From assembly GCF_017357225.1 (NCBI RefSeq), contig NZ_CP071604.1:4142001-4206000 (forward strand): a DNA stretch of 64,000 bases, read 5' to 3'. This DNA comes from Rhizobium binae. Lineage in GTDB: Bacteria > Pseudomonadota > Alphaproteobacteria > Rhizobiales > Rhizobiaceae. Positions 35,362-45,380 of the stretch are shown piece after piece (positions within the stretch are counted from its first letter, which is position 1; the number at the start of each line of letters is the position of its first letter). Both the position numbers and the translations under genes were made by a program. The notes below the pieces were generated by a model. It was not told where the DNA came from. It searched no databases and saw nothing but the letters and a program-made list of their open reading frames with translations.

Positions 35362-37290
35362 ATGCGGATTAGAGGGACAAGTCCGAAAACAGGTACTGCG
35401 TATCGGCGAACAGGCACCATGATGGTGGTCGCAGCGGCAGCTGCTTTCTCACCGGTCCTGATCGGCGATGCCTACGCCTTCAAGCTTTTCGGCATCACCA
35501 TCTTCGGCAAGGAGGAGGATGAAGGCGAACAGGTGCCCGATCCTGTACGCTATCACGTCGACCTCAAGACCGACACCGCCGATCCGGATCTTAGGGAAGC
35601 GCTCGAAACCAGCTCCCGCCTTGTCAGCGACCAGAAGCAGCCCGTCTCCGGCGACCTCGGTATCGTCGTCAAGGCGCGTGACGACCGCGAGCGGCTGATT
35701 GCCGCCTTGTACGAAAAGGCACGTTACGGCGGTGTGGTCACGATTACCATCGATGGCAAGGATATCGACGACCTGCCGCCCAATCCGGCATTCGACCGCT
35801 CCGGGCCGATCCCCGTCACCGTCGATATAACACCCGGCCCCGTCTTCAGGGTCAGAGAGGTGCAGTTCGGCGGCGACGCCGCGGACCGCAATCCCGCCGA
35901 TTACGACCTTGCCCCCGGCGCCGAGGCCGGCTCGCTCGCCATCATCAAGGCCGGCGACAAGATTGTCGAACAGTTGAAAAGCGAAGGCCGGCCCTTCGCC
36001 AAATTGACCGAACGCAAGGTCGTCGCCGATCACAGAAGCGATACGGTCGACATCGTGCTTGCTGCCGAAGGCGGGCCTGTCGCCCCGATCGGCGATGTCG
36101 GCGTCACCGGCGAGAAAACCGTCAAGCCGGATTTCATCCAGCGTTATTCCCGGCTGAACAAAGGCGAGGCCTACTCGCCGGAGACGCTGAAGAAGGCCGG
36201 CGAGCGCCTGCGTGCCCTCGGTGTCTTTTCAAGCGTCACCATTCACGAAGGCGATGCGCTGGCGCCGGACGGCACCTTGCCGATGACCATCGAGGTTTCC
36301 GAAGGCAAGCGCCGCTATTTCGGCGTCGGCGCGCAATATTCGACCACCGACGGCCTCGGCGTTCAGGGCTATTGGGGCCACCGCAACCTGTTCGGCGAAG
36401 CCGAGACGCTGAGGATCGAGGGCTCCGTCTCGCGACTCGGCGAAACGACCGATGTCGGCGACCTCGACTATTCCGCCGGCATCCTCTTCACCAAGCCCGG
36501 CGCCTTCTTTCCGGCCGCCACCCTGAAGGCCGGCATCGTCGCCAAGACGCAGAATCCGGACGCTTACAACGCGACGCTCGTCACCGCCTCGCTCGGCCTT
36601 TCCTACGAACTGACCGATAAGGACACGATCTCGGCCAGCGGCGAAGTCAGCTGGGAGCGCGACGACGACGCCTTCGGCACCAATGACTATCTGACCTTCA
36701 CCTTGCCGATCCAATATGATCGCGACGCCCGCGACGACAAGTTCAACCCGACAGAAGGCTATCGCGCGACAGTTTCGGCAAAGCCCGGCTACGAAATCTT
36801 CAATTCCACGCCCTATGCGGCGTTCGAGGGCTCGATCTCCGGCTATCTGCCATTCGGTGCCGAGGACCGCCTGGTCATGGCCGGCAGGGTCGCCGCCGGT
36901 GTGTTGATAGGCGGCGGCGGGATCGAGGACATTCCCGCCACGCAACGCTTCTTTGCCGGCGGCGGTGGTTCGGTCCGCGGCTACAGCTATCAGGAGATCT
37001 CGCCTTACAACGACAATGGCGACGCCACCGGCGGCCGCTCCTATGTCACGGCGTCGCTGGAGGCTCGCATCAAAATCACCGATACGATCGGCTTCGTTCC
37101 CTTCGTCGATGTCGGCACCGTATCGGACAGCACCTTCCCTGGTTTTTCCGATATCCGCGCCGGCGCCGGCGGCGGAATACGATACGCCACACCTTTCGGC
37201 CCGCTGCGGCTTGATTTTGCCGTGCCGCTGAACAAGTACGAAGATGGCACAGATTATGGAATTTACGCCGGCATCGGCCAGTCCTTCTAG
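35362..37290 (+). CDS. tamA: Outer-membrane assembly protein TamA (Omp85 family)
   Basis: 642 residues from ATG 35362. A signal peptide (MMVVAAAAAFSPVLIGDAYA) is followed by about three POTRA domains (about 60-310) and a 16-strand BamA-like barrel. Barrel landmarks are GVQGYWGHRNLFGEAE, RFFAGGGGSVRGYSYQ (the conserved lid-lock motif) and a final strand ending in YGIYAGIGQSF with terminal Phe. TamA works with TamB in transport of protein or lipid to the outer membrane. tamB follows after 39 bases. Confidence 0.95.
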   Translation: MRIRGTSPKTGTAYRRTGTMMVVAAAAAFSPVLIGDAYAFKLFGITIFGKEEDEGEQVPDPVRYHVDLKTDTADPDLREALETSSRLVSDQKQPVSGDLGIVVKARDDRERLIAALYEKARYGGVVTITIDGKDIDDLPPNPAFDRSGPIPVTVDITPGPVFRVREVQFGGDAADRNPADYDLAPGAEAGSLAIIKAGDKIVEQLKSEGRPFAKLTERKVVADHRSDTVDIVLAAEGGPVAPIGDVGVTGEKTVKPDFIQRYSRLNKGEAYSPETLKKAGERLRALGVFSSVTIHEGDALAPDGTLPMTIEVSEGKRRYFGVGAQYSTTDGLGVQGYWGHRNLFGEAETLRIEGSVSRLGETTDVGDLDYSAGILFTKPGAFFPAATLKAGIVAKTQNPDAYNATLVTASLGLSYELTDKDTISASGEVSWERDDDAFGTNDYLTFTLPIQYDRDARDDKFNPTEGYRATVSAKPGYEIFNSTPYAAFEGSISGYLPFGAEDRLVMAGRVAAGVLIGGGGIEDIPATQRFFAGGGGSVRGYSYQEISPYNDNGDATGGRSYVTASLEARIKITDTIGFVPFVDVGTVSDSTFPGFSDIRAGAGGGIRYATPFGPLRLDFAVPLNKYEDGTDYGIYAGIGQSF

Positions 37291-37329
37291 GACTGCGATT
37301 CCGCTGTCATGCCCGATCTGTGAGCCGTC

Positions 37330-40300
37330 ATGAAAACGGGGGTAATGTCCGCGCCGATGCAAACGCTGGCAAAAATCGTCAACTGGATCATACGGCTCAC
37401 CGGCTATGTCGTGGGCACCGGCTTGATTCTCGCTGTCGCAGCGCTTGCGATCTTCGGCTTCACCTCCTTTGGCGCCCGCATCGTCACCGAGAAGATAGCC
37501 TCCACGCTTTCCAATCGCGACATGACGATCGAGGTGCGCGAACCGGAAGGGCTGTTGACCGGCGGGCTCCGCGCGGCCGAAATCTCCCTCTCCGACACGC
37601 GGGGCGTTTTTGCTGAGATCCACGGCGTGGCGATCGACTGGAATCCGCTGGCGCTGCTGACGGGAACCTTCCACGCCAAGCGCTTCGAGATCGAAGCGAT
37701 CGACCTGCTGCGCAAGCCGGTGCGCACCCTGCCCTCCCGGCCCGGCGCCGAAAATTCCGGCGGCTTCTCTCTGCCGATCAAGATCGAGGTCGACCAGGTT
37801 GCGCTGCCCAATATCAAGCTTGCCGAACCCTTTGCCGGGCGGGCCTTTGCGCTCGCCGCCGAAGGCAGCCTCTCGGCAGATGGCGACGGCGGGGAAGCGA
37901 TCGTCAATGTCAGCCGTCATGCGGTCCCGGATGCGCGGCTTACCGCCGATATCGCCTATGCGCCGGCCGAAAACCGGCTGCGACTGAAGGCAAAGCTCGC
38001 CGAGCCGAAGGGCGGGCTGCTGGCAGGCTTCCTCGGCCTGCCCGATAGTCCTGCCGTCAACATCGACCTTGACGGCCAGGGACCGATATCCGACTGGAAA
38101 GGCAAATTGCAGGCGGCGCTCGACGGGCAACAGCGGGCCGCAATCGAAGGCCGGCATGCGATCACCGCCGACGGGCTGCACCATCTCGACCTCAAGGGCG
38201 GCGGTGACCTGAGCTCGCTTCTGCCGGCAGCATTCCGGCCGCTTTTCGCCGGCCAGACCAACATCGATCTTGCCGCCACCTTCAACGATCATGGCAAGAT
38301 CGATATCCAGACGGGCAATGTCGCCACCGGCAGCGTCGTCATTGCCGCATCGGGCACGCTTGATCCTGCCGGCAACAACAGCCTCAACGCCAACCTGCTC
38401 GGCCCCTCCGGGCCGGTCGATTTCCGCTGGCCGCTCGCCGAGGGAGAAGCGCGCTTCCTGATATCCGGCCTCAATCTGGCGCTGACCGGCGACGCGCAGG
38501 CGGCGCGACTGAGCGTCAGCGGCTCGCTTGACAGCGCGACCCTGCCGCAGGCCGATCTCGGCAACATCAAGCTGACGGCAAAGAGCGACGCCTTCAATCT
38601 TGCCGCCCGCTCCGGCAGCGTCCAGCTGCGCCTCGTCGCCGGCGACGCGACTTTTGCCGAGCCGAACCTGAACCGCGCGGTCAAAGGTCCCGTCACCATC
38701 GCCGCGCCGCTGCAGATCGCGGACGGCAGCATCGGTTTCAATGGCACCACCGTCGAAAGCGCCAATATCAACGGCAGCCTCAACGGCTCCTATCGGCTGA
38801 CAGACCGGGCTTTGACCGGCAATCTCAAGCTGACCGTCGAACCGGCGGCTCTGCCGGCTGCGGCGACGAGCCGGTTCGACACATCGATCTCGCTCGAAAG
38901 CCAGGTGGCGGGCACCGTCCCGTCGAAATTGGCGCTGACCAACCTCGTCGTCAAATCCGGAACGCTCGAAGCCGCCGGCAATGTCGCGCTCGACGGCTCG
39001 ACTTTGAACGCCGATCTCTCGGGCCGGCTGCCCGATGTCGGCAAGCTGATGGCGGGCGCGAGCGGCGGAGCAGCTTACGGATTGCGCGTCGGGGGCGAAC
39101 TGCCGGCCCTCTCCGTGTCAGCCAATATCAAGGCCACCAGCCTGCAGATGGCCGATCGCAGGCTGGCCAACCTCAATGTCGATCTCACCGGCGTCGCCGA
39201 TCCCAGGGCGCCGCAGGGCAAGATTGCCGCGACCGGCACGATCGACGGCCAGCCGATCGGCGTCAACGGCGATATCCGCTCGGAGAACGGCGGGATGAGC
39301 GTTCCGGCACTGACCGCCGACATCGGCGGCAACCGGCTGACCGGCAGTCTGGAATTTTCGCCCTCCCTGACGCCGTCAGGCGCATTCACCTTCGATTTTC
39401 CCAATATCGGCCTGTTGGCCGCCCTCGGCGGACAGAAAGCCGAAGGCGATCTGAAGGGATCGCTCGGCGTCGCCAGCGACGGCGGCAGGATTACCCTGAA
39501 GCTGCAGGCGACTGGCGCTTCGCTTCGCCGCGATACACTCGCCATCGTCAAACCCGAGGTCGACGTCACGGTCAGCGATCTCAGCGCGCTTGCAGCCACC
39601 GGCACGGTCCGGGCTGAGGAGGTGAGTGCCGGCGCGAACAGACTCGCCGGCCTTTCGCTGGCTTTCACCAAGCAGCAGAATCAGACCGACTTCGATCTCC
39701 ACGCCGCCTATGATGGCAATCCGGTGCTGGCGGGCGGCAATATTCAGACGGCGGATGGCACGATCGACGTAAACCTCGATCGCTTCTCGGCGAGCCCCCG
39801 CAACATCCCGGTCGAGCTTGCCGAAGCGACGCAGGTCAAAATCGCCGGCGGCGTCGTCAGCCTGAACGGGCTGACGCTGAAAACAGGCGCCGGTTCGGTG
39901 AGCGTAACCGGTTCCGCCGGCGAGATGCTGAAGCTCGACGCCGTCATCAAGGAGCTGCCGGCAGCACTCGCCGACGGTTTCGTGCCCAACCTTTCGGCTG
40001 GCGGCACGATCTCCGGAACGATCGCCGTGACGGGAACACCGGCCGCGCCCATCGCCGACTTCAAGCTTGACTGGAAGGATGCAACGACAGGCCAGACCAA
40101 GGGTGCCGGGCTGGCGCCGCTCGGCATCACCGCCGGCGGCAAATTTGCCGACAAGAAGCTCGATTTCGACACGACGATCGGCAGCGCCGACGGCCTCTCG
40201 CTCAAGGCTGCCGGCAATGTCGGGCTCGCCGATCCGGCGGCGCCGGTGCTCGATATCAACGCCGATATTCTCAGCCTGCCCGCTCGCGTCGCCAATGGTT

Positions 40301-43300
40301 TTGTTCCCGATCTCGCCGCCGAAGGCGCGATCACGGGAAAGGTACGCGCCACCGGCTCCCTCAAGGCTCCGACAGCCAATTTCGCTCTCGCCTGGAAAAG
40401 TGCTGCGACGAGCCATACCAGGCGCGCCGGCCTTACCGGTCTTGATCTGACCGCGTCCGGCAAAATCGCCGACAACACGCTCGATTTCGACGCCGCGGTC
40501 AGCGGCGCCGAGCGCCTCTCTCTCAAGGCAAACGGCAATGTCGGCATAACCGGGACGACAATCGGAGGTGTCAGGATCGACGCGACACTGGCCAACATCC
40601 CCGCAGCCGTGGCAAACGGTTTCGTTCCCGATCTCGCGGCGGCAGGCCTTGTCTCCGGAACAGTCTCGGCGAGCGGATCCCTTGCCGCCCCTATCGCCGA
40701 TTTCGATCTCCATTGGCAAAATGCCGTCACGAGCCACACGAAACGCGCCGGCCTTGCCGGTCTTGGCGTGACGGCATCCGGCAAATTAACCGACAGTAAT
40801 CTCGATTTCGACGCTGCGGTCAGCGGCGCCGACGGCCTTTTGCTCAAGGCAAACGGCAATGTCGCCGTCAGCGGCAAGACGGTCGGCGCCGCCAAGGTCG
40901 ATGCGACGCTGGCAAATATCCCGGCAGGCATTGCAAACAGCTTCGTCGCCGATCTCGCGGCCGAAGGTTCAGTCTCGGGAAAGATCTCGGCGGCAGGTTC
41001 GCTTTCGGCGCCGACCGCCGATTTTGACCTCAATTGGAAAGACGCTGCGACGAGCCACACCAGGCGTGCCGGGCTTGCCGCTCTCGGCATTACCACATCC
41101 GGAAAATTTGCCGCGAACAGACTGGATTTCAACGCAGCAGCCCTGGGCGATCAAGGCCTCTCACTGAAGGCCGTGGGCAACGTCGCCCTCGCCGGCACGG
41201 CGATCGACAGCGTGAAGCTTGATGCCGAGATCACCAAGATCCCCGCCGCTCTAGCCAATGCCTTCGTTCCCGAACTGGCGGCCGCCGGCACGATATCAGG
41301 CACCATGTCTGCGGCCGGCACACCCGCCGCACCAAAGGCCGATTTCAAGCTCGACTGGACGGATGCCGCAACCAGCCATACCAGGACCGCCCATCTTTCC
41401 GGCCTCGCACTGTCCGCATCGGGGCACCTCGCTGACAATAAGCTTGATTTCAACGCCAATCTCGGCGGCAAGGACGGCCTCTCGCTGAAAGCTGCGGGCA
41501 ATGTCGGGATATCGGGAGCCTCGGTCCGCAACCTTGACGTCAAGGCCGATCTCGCCAATCTGCCCGCGGCCCTTGCCAATGGCTTCGTTCCCGGACTTGC
41601 GGCGGAGGGCACGGTGTCGGGAACGGCCTCTGCCTCGGGCGCACTTCCCAAGCCCGCCGTCGACTTCAAGCTCGACTGGAAAAACGCCGCGACCGCCCAG
41701 ACCAGAAGCAGCGGCCTTTCTGGTCTCAGCGCCGCGGCGTCCGGCAAATTCGCCAATGACAGGGTCGATTTCGATGCCAACCTCGCCGGCACGGACGGCG
41801 TGTTGGCCAAGGCAACTGGGGGCGTCACGATTGCCGGAACGGCCATCCGCGACCTTTCGGTCAATGCCGATATTCCTGCCCTGCCGGCAAATATCGCCAA
41901 TGCGTTTGTTCCCGGTCTCGGGGCCGAGGGCACGCTTTCGGCAAGCGCCGTGACTTCCGGAACGCCGGCTAATCCGATCGTCGATTTCAAGCTTGACTGG
42001 AAGGATGCCGCGACCAGCCACACCAAGGCTGCCGGCCTCTCCCGTCTGGCATTGGCCGCAACAGGAAAATACGCCGGCGAGCGGCTCGATTTTGATGCCA
42101 AGCTCAGCGGCAGCGGCGGCATTGCGCTGAAAGCCGCCGGTAATCTCTCCATCGCCGGCACGTCGATCCGATCGATCGACGTCACAGCAAACGCCACCAA
42201 TGTTCCGGCGGGCATCGCCAACGGTTTTGTTCCCGGTCTTGGAGCCGAGGGCGCGGTCACAGCGACCGCAAAAGCTGCCGGCGGGCTGTCGGCACCCTCT
42301 ATCGATTTCAAGGTCGATTGGAACAATGCCGCAACGAGCCAGACAAAGGGCGCCGGTCTTTCGCCGCTCAGCATCAGGGCATCCGGAAAGCTGGCCGGCA
42401 ACAAGCTGACCGTCGACGCCAGTCTTGCCGGTGACGCCGGCATGTCGCTCAAGGGCGGCGGCAGTGTCGTGATATCAGGCAACCGGGCTCTCGACTTGCG
42501 CTTCAACGGCAATGTTCCTTTCGCGGTGCTCGGCACCCCGCTTGCGCAGCAGGGCCTGGTCGCCGACGGGGTCGCCACCGTCGACCTTGCGATCGGCGGA
42601 ACGGCCGCAGCGCCCGTCATCAACGGCACGGTCTCGACAAATGGCGCCAAGCTCGTCGACGTCAGACGCAATCTTGCCGTCAACAATCTCGCAGCCACCG
42701 TGACCTTCAATGGCACCCAGGCCGTAATATCGCGTCTCAGCGGCAATCTTGGCAGCGGCGGCACGATTTCGGCGAGCGGCGCCATCGGCATCCAACCGGC
42801 CGGCGGCTTTCCCGCCGACATCTCGATCAAGCTCGACAAGGCGGTCTATGTCGACGGAACCCTCGTCGTCTCGACCGTCAACGGCACAGTGAACCTGCGC
42901 GGGCCGATCATGAGCGCGACGCTGAGCGGCAAGCTGCGGCTGGACAAGACCTCGATCACCGTCCCGGAAAAATTGCCGACCTCGCTCAGCGAAATCGACA
43001 TACGGCACAAGAACGCGCCTCGCGCGGTGCTCGCTCAGCTGCGGGATGAAGGCGAGCGGAAAACCGGCGAGAAATCCTCGGTCATCACCCTCGATCTCGA
43101 AATCGACGCGCCCTCGAAAATCTTCGTGCGCGGCCGCGGCATCGATGCCGAGCTCGGCGGCCGCGTGACGATCCGCGGCACGGCGGCGGTACCCGTCGTC
43201 ACCGGCGGCTTCACCATGCGTCGCGGCCGGCTGACCATTCTCAACCGCCGTCTGGATTTCTCCGACAAGAGCAGGATCACCTTTGCCGGCGACCTGACGC

Positions 43301-43779
43301 CGGCGCTCGATATGGAAGCCACCTCCACCTCCGGCACGACGACCCTGACAGTTGATGTGGCCGGCCTCGCGACCGATCCTTCGATCACCTTTTCCTCCTC
43401 GCCGCAGCTGCCACAGGACGAGGTGCTGGCGCAGCTGATCTTCGGCCAGTCGATGTCCAAGCTCTCTCCGGTGCAGATCGCCCAGCTCGCCGATGCCGTC
43501 AGCCAGCTGGCCGGCAACCGCTCCACCTCGCTTTTCGAAGGCCTGCGCAACCAGCTCGGCGTCGACGACTTCGACGTCAGCACCGACGAGAAGGGCCAGA
43601 CGAACGTCAGCGTCGGCCGCTACCTCAACGACCGCACCTATTTTGAACTTCAGCAGGGCGGCTCGGTCGGCGCCAAGGCAATCATCAATCTCGATGTTGG
43701 CCGCGGCGTCAAACTGCGCGGCGCCGCCGGCGGTAATGGCGCCGGCGAAGCGGGCATCGTTTATGAGCGGGAGTATTGA
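37330..43779 (+). CDS. tamB: Translocation and assembly module protein TamB with eight internal repeats
   Basis: 2149 residues, well above the roughly 1260 of the E. coli protein. An N-terminal membrane anchor (IIRLTGYVVGTGLILAVAAL) leads into a long periplasmic beta-rich region. Residues about 870-1725 are eight tandem 107-residue units. The C-terminal DUF490 domain (about 1760-2149) carries MRRGRLTILNRRLDFSDKSRI, FSSSPQLPQDEVLAQLIFG and a terminal GIVYEREY. TamB spans the periplasm and has a hydrophobic groove likely to carry lipids. The start could also be the ATG at 37345. Partner is tamA, directly upstream. Confidence 0.93.
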   Translation: MKTGVMSAPMQTLAKIVNWIIRLTGYVVGTGLILAVAALAIFGFTSFGARIVTEKIASTLSNRDMTIEVREPEGLLTGGLRAAEISLSDTRGVFAEIHGVAIDWNPLALLTGTFHAKRFEIEAIDLLRKPVRTLPSRPGAENSGGFSLPIKIEVDQVALPNIKLAEPFAGRAFALAAEGSLSADGDGGEAIVNVSRHAVPDARLTADIAYAPAENRLRLKAKLAEPKGGLLAGFLGLPDSPAVNIDLDGQGPISDWKGKLQAALDGQQRAAIEGRHAITADGLHHLDLKGGGDLSSLLPAAFRPLFAGQTNIDLAATFNDHGKIDIQTGNVATGSVVIAASGTLDPAGNNSLNANLLGPSGPVDFRWPLAEGEARFLISGLNLALTGDAQAARLSVSGSLDSATLPQADLGNIKLTAKSDAFNLAARSGSVQLRLVAGDATFAEPNLNRAVKGPVTIAAPLQIADGSIGFNGTTVESANINGSLNGSYRLTDRALTGNLKLTVEPAALPAAATSRFDTSISLESQVAGTVPSKLALTNLVVKSGTLEAAGNVALDGSTLNADLSGRLPDVGKLMAGASGGAAYGLRVGGELPALSVSANIKATSLQMADRRLANLNVDLTGVADPRAPQGKIAATGTIDGQPIGVNGDIRSENGGMSVPALTADIGGNRLTGSLEFSPSLTPSGAFTFDFPNIGLLAALGGQKAEGDLKGSLGVASDGGRITLKLQATGASLRRDTLAIVKPEVDVTVSDLSALAATGTVRAEEVSAGANRLAGLSLAFTKQQNQTDFDLHAAYDGNPVLAGGNIQTADGTIDVNLDRFSASPRNIPVELAEATQVKIAGGVVSLNGLTLKTGAGSVSVTGSAGEMLKLDAVIKELPAALADGFVPNLSAGGTISGTIAVTGTPAAPIADFKLDWKDATTGQTKGAGLAPLGITAGGKFADKKLDFDTTIGSADGLSLKAAGNVGLADPAAPVLDINADILSLPARVANGFVPDLAAEGAITGKVRATGSLKAPTANFALAWKSAATSHTRRAGLTGLDLTASGKIADNTLDFDAAVSGAERLSLKANGNVGITGTTIGGVRIDATLANIPAAVANGFVPDLAAAGLVSGTVSASGSLAAPIADFDLHWQNAVTSHTKRAGLAGLGVTASGKLTDSNLDFDAAVSGADGLLLKANGNVAVSGKTVGAAKVDATLANIPAGIANSFVADLAAEGSVSGKISAAGSLSAPTADFDLNWKDAATSHTRRAGLAALGITTSGKFAANRLDFNAAALGDQGLSLKAVGNVALAGTAIDSVKLDAEITKIPAALANAFVPELAAAGTISGTMSAAGTPAAPKADFKLDWTDAATSHTRTAHLSGLALSASGHLADNKLDFNANLGGKDGLSLKAAGNVGISGASVRNLDVKADLANLPAALANGFVPGLAAEGTVSGTASASGALPKPAVDFKLDWKNAATAQTRSSGLSGLSAAASGKFANDRVDFDANLAGTDGVLAKATGGVTIAGTAIRDLSVNADIPALPANIANAFVPGLGAEGTLSASAVTSGTPANPIVDFKLDWKDAATSHTKAAGLSRLALAATGKYAGERLDFDAKLSGSGGIALKAAGNLSIAGTSIRSIDVTANATNVPAGIANGFVPGLGAEGAVTATAKAAGGLSAPSIDFKVDWNNAATSQTKGAGLSPLSIRASGKLAGNKLTVDASLAGDAGMSLKGGGSVVISGNRALDLRFNGNVPFAVLGTPLAQQGLVADGVATVDLAIGGTAAAPVINGTVSTNGAKLVDVRRNLAVNNLAATVTFNGTQAVISRLSGNLGSGGTISASGAIGIQPAGGFPADISIKLDKAVYVDGTLVVSTVNGTVNLRGPIMSATLSGKLRLDKTSITVPEKLPTSLSEIDIRHKNAPRAVLAQLRDEGERKTGEKSSVITLDLEIDAPSKIFVRGRGIDAELGGRVTIRGTAAVPVVTGGFTMRRGRLTILNRRLDFSDKSRITFAGDLTPALDMEATSTSGTTTLTVDVAGLATDPSITFSSSPQLPQDEVLAQLIFGQSMSKLSPVQIAQLADAVSQLAGNRSTSLFEGLRNQLGVDDFDVSTDEKGQTNVSVGRYLNDRTYFELQQGGSVGAKAIINLDVGRGVKLRGAAGGNGAGEAGIVYEREY
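39937..42504 (+). repeat. Eight in-frame 321-bp tandem repeats inside tamB
   Basis: Unit starts are 39937, 40258, 40579, 40900, 41221, 41542, 41863 and 42184, and the array ends before 42505. Every spacing is exactly 321 bases. Each unit encodes a pattern like IPAxxANGFVPxLAAEG, then DFxLxWxxAATSHT, then ASGKxAxxxLDFxA and LSLKAxGNV. Units have diverged in sequence but not in length. A ninth, much more diverged copy may start at 42505 (NGNVPFAVLGTPLA). Confidence 0.95.
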
Positions 43780-43845
43780 GCCGGCTTAACCTCAGTTTGC
43801 GCAGTCCCGGACGGAAAACCGCTTCGCACTTTTCCTGGGATTGCT

Positions 43846-44283
43846 CTAGAAACCGGTCTTGCTCGTCTTCAGCAGGATATTCGTCTCGGTCGAGTTGATA
43901 CCGTTGATCAGCCGAATGCGGCGCAGCGTCTCGTCGAAGGAGGCAAGGTCGCGATCCTCGAGTTCGGCGACGAAGTCCCATTTGCCATTGGTGCTGTGGA
44001 GGGCGCGGACCTGCGGCAGGCCCCGCAGCTGATCGGCCACCCTGTCGGCCAGTTTGCCGAGCACCTCGATCATGACGATGGCGCGTACGCCGGCCGAACG
44101 CGTCTCGTGGCTGGTGCGGATGGTGAAGCCGACAATCGTGCCGCTGGCGACCAGCCGATCGATGCGGGCGGCAACCGTTGCCCGCGATGCACCTGTCATT
44201 GCCGCAAGCGAGGAAACGGAAATGCGGGCATTGTGGCGAAGGGCGCTCAAGAGTTCGGTATCGAGATCGTCCACGCTGATCAC
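43846..44283 (-). CDS. Lrp/AsnC-family regulator of arginine catabolism
   Basis: 145 residues. The N-terminal HTH (LDTELLSALRHNARISVSSLAAMTGASRATVAARIDRL) is followed by a RAM effector domain (about 65-140) with VRALHSTNGKWDFVAELEDRDLASFDETL. It is divergent from arginase, with a 122-base shared promoter region, so it very likely controls the arginase-ornithine aminotransferase genes in response to an amino acid. The exact effector is inferred. Confidence 0.9.
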   Translation of the reverse strand: MISVDDLDTELLSALRHNARISVSSLAAMTGASRATVAARIDRLVASGTIVGFTIRTSHETRSAGVRAIVMIEVLGKLADRVADQLRGLPQVRALHSTNGKWDFVAELEDRDLASFDETLRRIRLINGINSTETNILLKTSKTGF

Positions 44284-44405
44284 TCTGTCAAAATGGCTTT
44301 ATCAATCTGCGCAATCATAATCCATTTCTGACACTTTTCCATCTTTTTGCCGGCAGCCCTTTATCCCACTATCGGCCGAAACAGGCCTCAACACGGAGCC
44401 CTCGA

Positions 44406-45341
44406 ATGAATGTCCAATCGCGATCTGTCACCCTCATCGGCGCACCATTGGAGGAAGGCTCCGGCCGTAGGGGTGCTGCAATGGGCCCCGCGGCGCTACG
44501 CATCGCCGGCGTCGACCAGACGCTGATCGATCTCGGCCACGATGTCACGGATAATGGCGATCTCAGGATCGTGCCGGCAATGGACCTGCCGGATCATCCG
44601 AAGGCCCATAATCTGAGAACCGTCGGCGCCTTCACCCGCGCACTCGAAAGCAGCGTTTATGATGTCGCCGCCTCCGGCCGCTTTCCCCTTATTCTCGGCG
44701 GCGACCACAGCCTATCCATGGGCAGCGTCTCCGGCATGGCCCGCTTTGCTGCCGGCAAAGGTCGCCCGCTCTTCGTGCTATGGCTCGATGCCCATGCCGA
44801 TTTCAATTCTCCCAGCACCTCCCCCTCCGGCAATATTCACGGGATGCCCGTCGCCTTCTTCTGCGGCGAGGCGGAGTTCGCCGAGATCCTGCCGAAGGAC
44901 CGTCCCTTCGTCGATCCGAAGCATGTCTTCCAGGTCGGTATCCGTTCGGTCGATGCGCGCGAGCGCGAGGAAATCCATGAACACGGCGTCAACGTTTTCG
45001 ATATGCGCGCCATCGACGAGCAGGGCATCGGCGCTATCATGCGGGAGATTCTCGCTGTCGTTGCCAAGGCCAACGGCCTGCTGCATGTCAGCCTCGATCT
45101 CGATTTCCTCGATCCCGACATCGCCCCCGGCGTCGGCACGACGGTGCCTGGCGGTGCGACCTTCCGCGAGGCCCATCTCGTCATGGAAATGCTGTCGGAC
45201 AGCGGTCTCGTCTCGTCGCTCGATCTCGTCGAGCTCAATCCTTTTCTCGACGATCGCGGCAAGAGCGCCCGCATATTGGTGGAGCTGACGGCAAGTCTCT
45301 TCGGCCGCAGGATCTTCGATCGTCCAACCCGTGCCGCATAG
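44406..45341 (+). CDS. rocF: Arginase
   Basis: 311 residues. It hydrolyses arginine to ornithine and urea using two Mn2+. Metal ligands are seen in ILGGDHSLSMGS, WLDAHADFNSP and SLDLDFLDPDIAPGVGT; GNIHGMPVAF contains the conserved catalytic-region His. The arginase-specific segment EEGSGRRGAAMGPAALRIAG is at the N-terminus. It is followed after 39 bases by ornithine aminotransferase. Confidence 0.95.
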   Translation: MNVQSRSVTLIGAPLEEGSGRRGAAMGPAALRIAGVDQTLIDLGHDVTDNGDLRIVPAMDLPDHPKAHNLRTVGAFTRALESSVYDVAASGRFPLILGGDHSLSMGSVSGMARFAAGKGRPLFVLWLDAHADFNSPSTSPSGNIHGMPVAFFCGEAEFAEILPKDRPFVDPKHVFQVGIRSVDAREREEIHEHGVNVFDMRAIDEQGIGAIMREILAVVAKANGLLHVSLDLDFLDPDIAPGVGTTVPGGATFREAHLVMEMLSDSGLVSSLDLVELNPFLDDRGKSARILVELTASLFGRRIFDRPTRAA

Positions 45342-45380
45342 AAGGCACGCGCCGCAAACAAGGCTCAGAGGGAGAAGCGC

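Noticed and set aside
36229..38292. 687-codon minus-strand frame across tamA/tamB
   Set aside because: It spans the junction of two well-supported genes and has no recognisable domains.
39744..41132. Long minus-strand frame with repeated RPARLVWLV-type segments
   Set aside because: The apparent repeats are only the reverse reading of the tamB 321-bp units.
39937..42504. CRISPR or satellite array
   Set aside because: Units are 321 bases, coding, in frame, diverged and without spacers. No CRISPR-like array was seen anywhere in the window.
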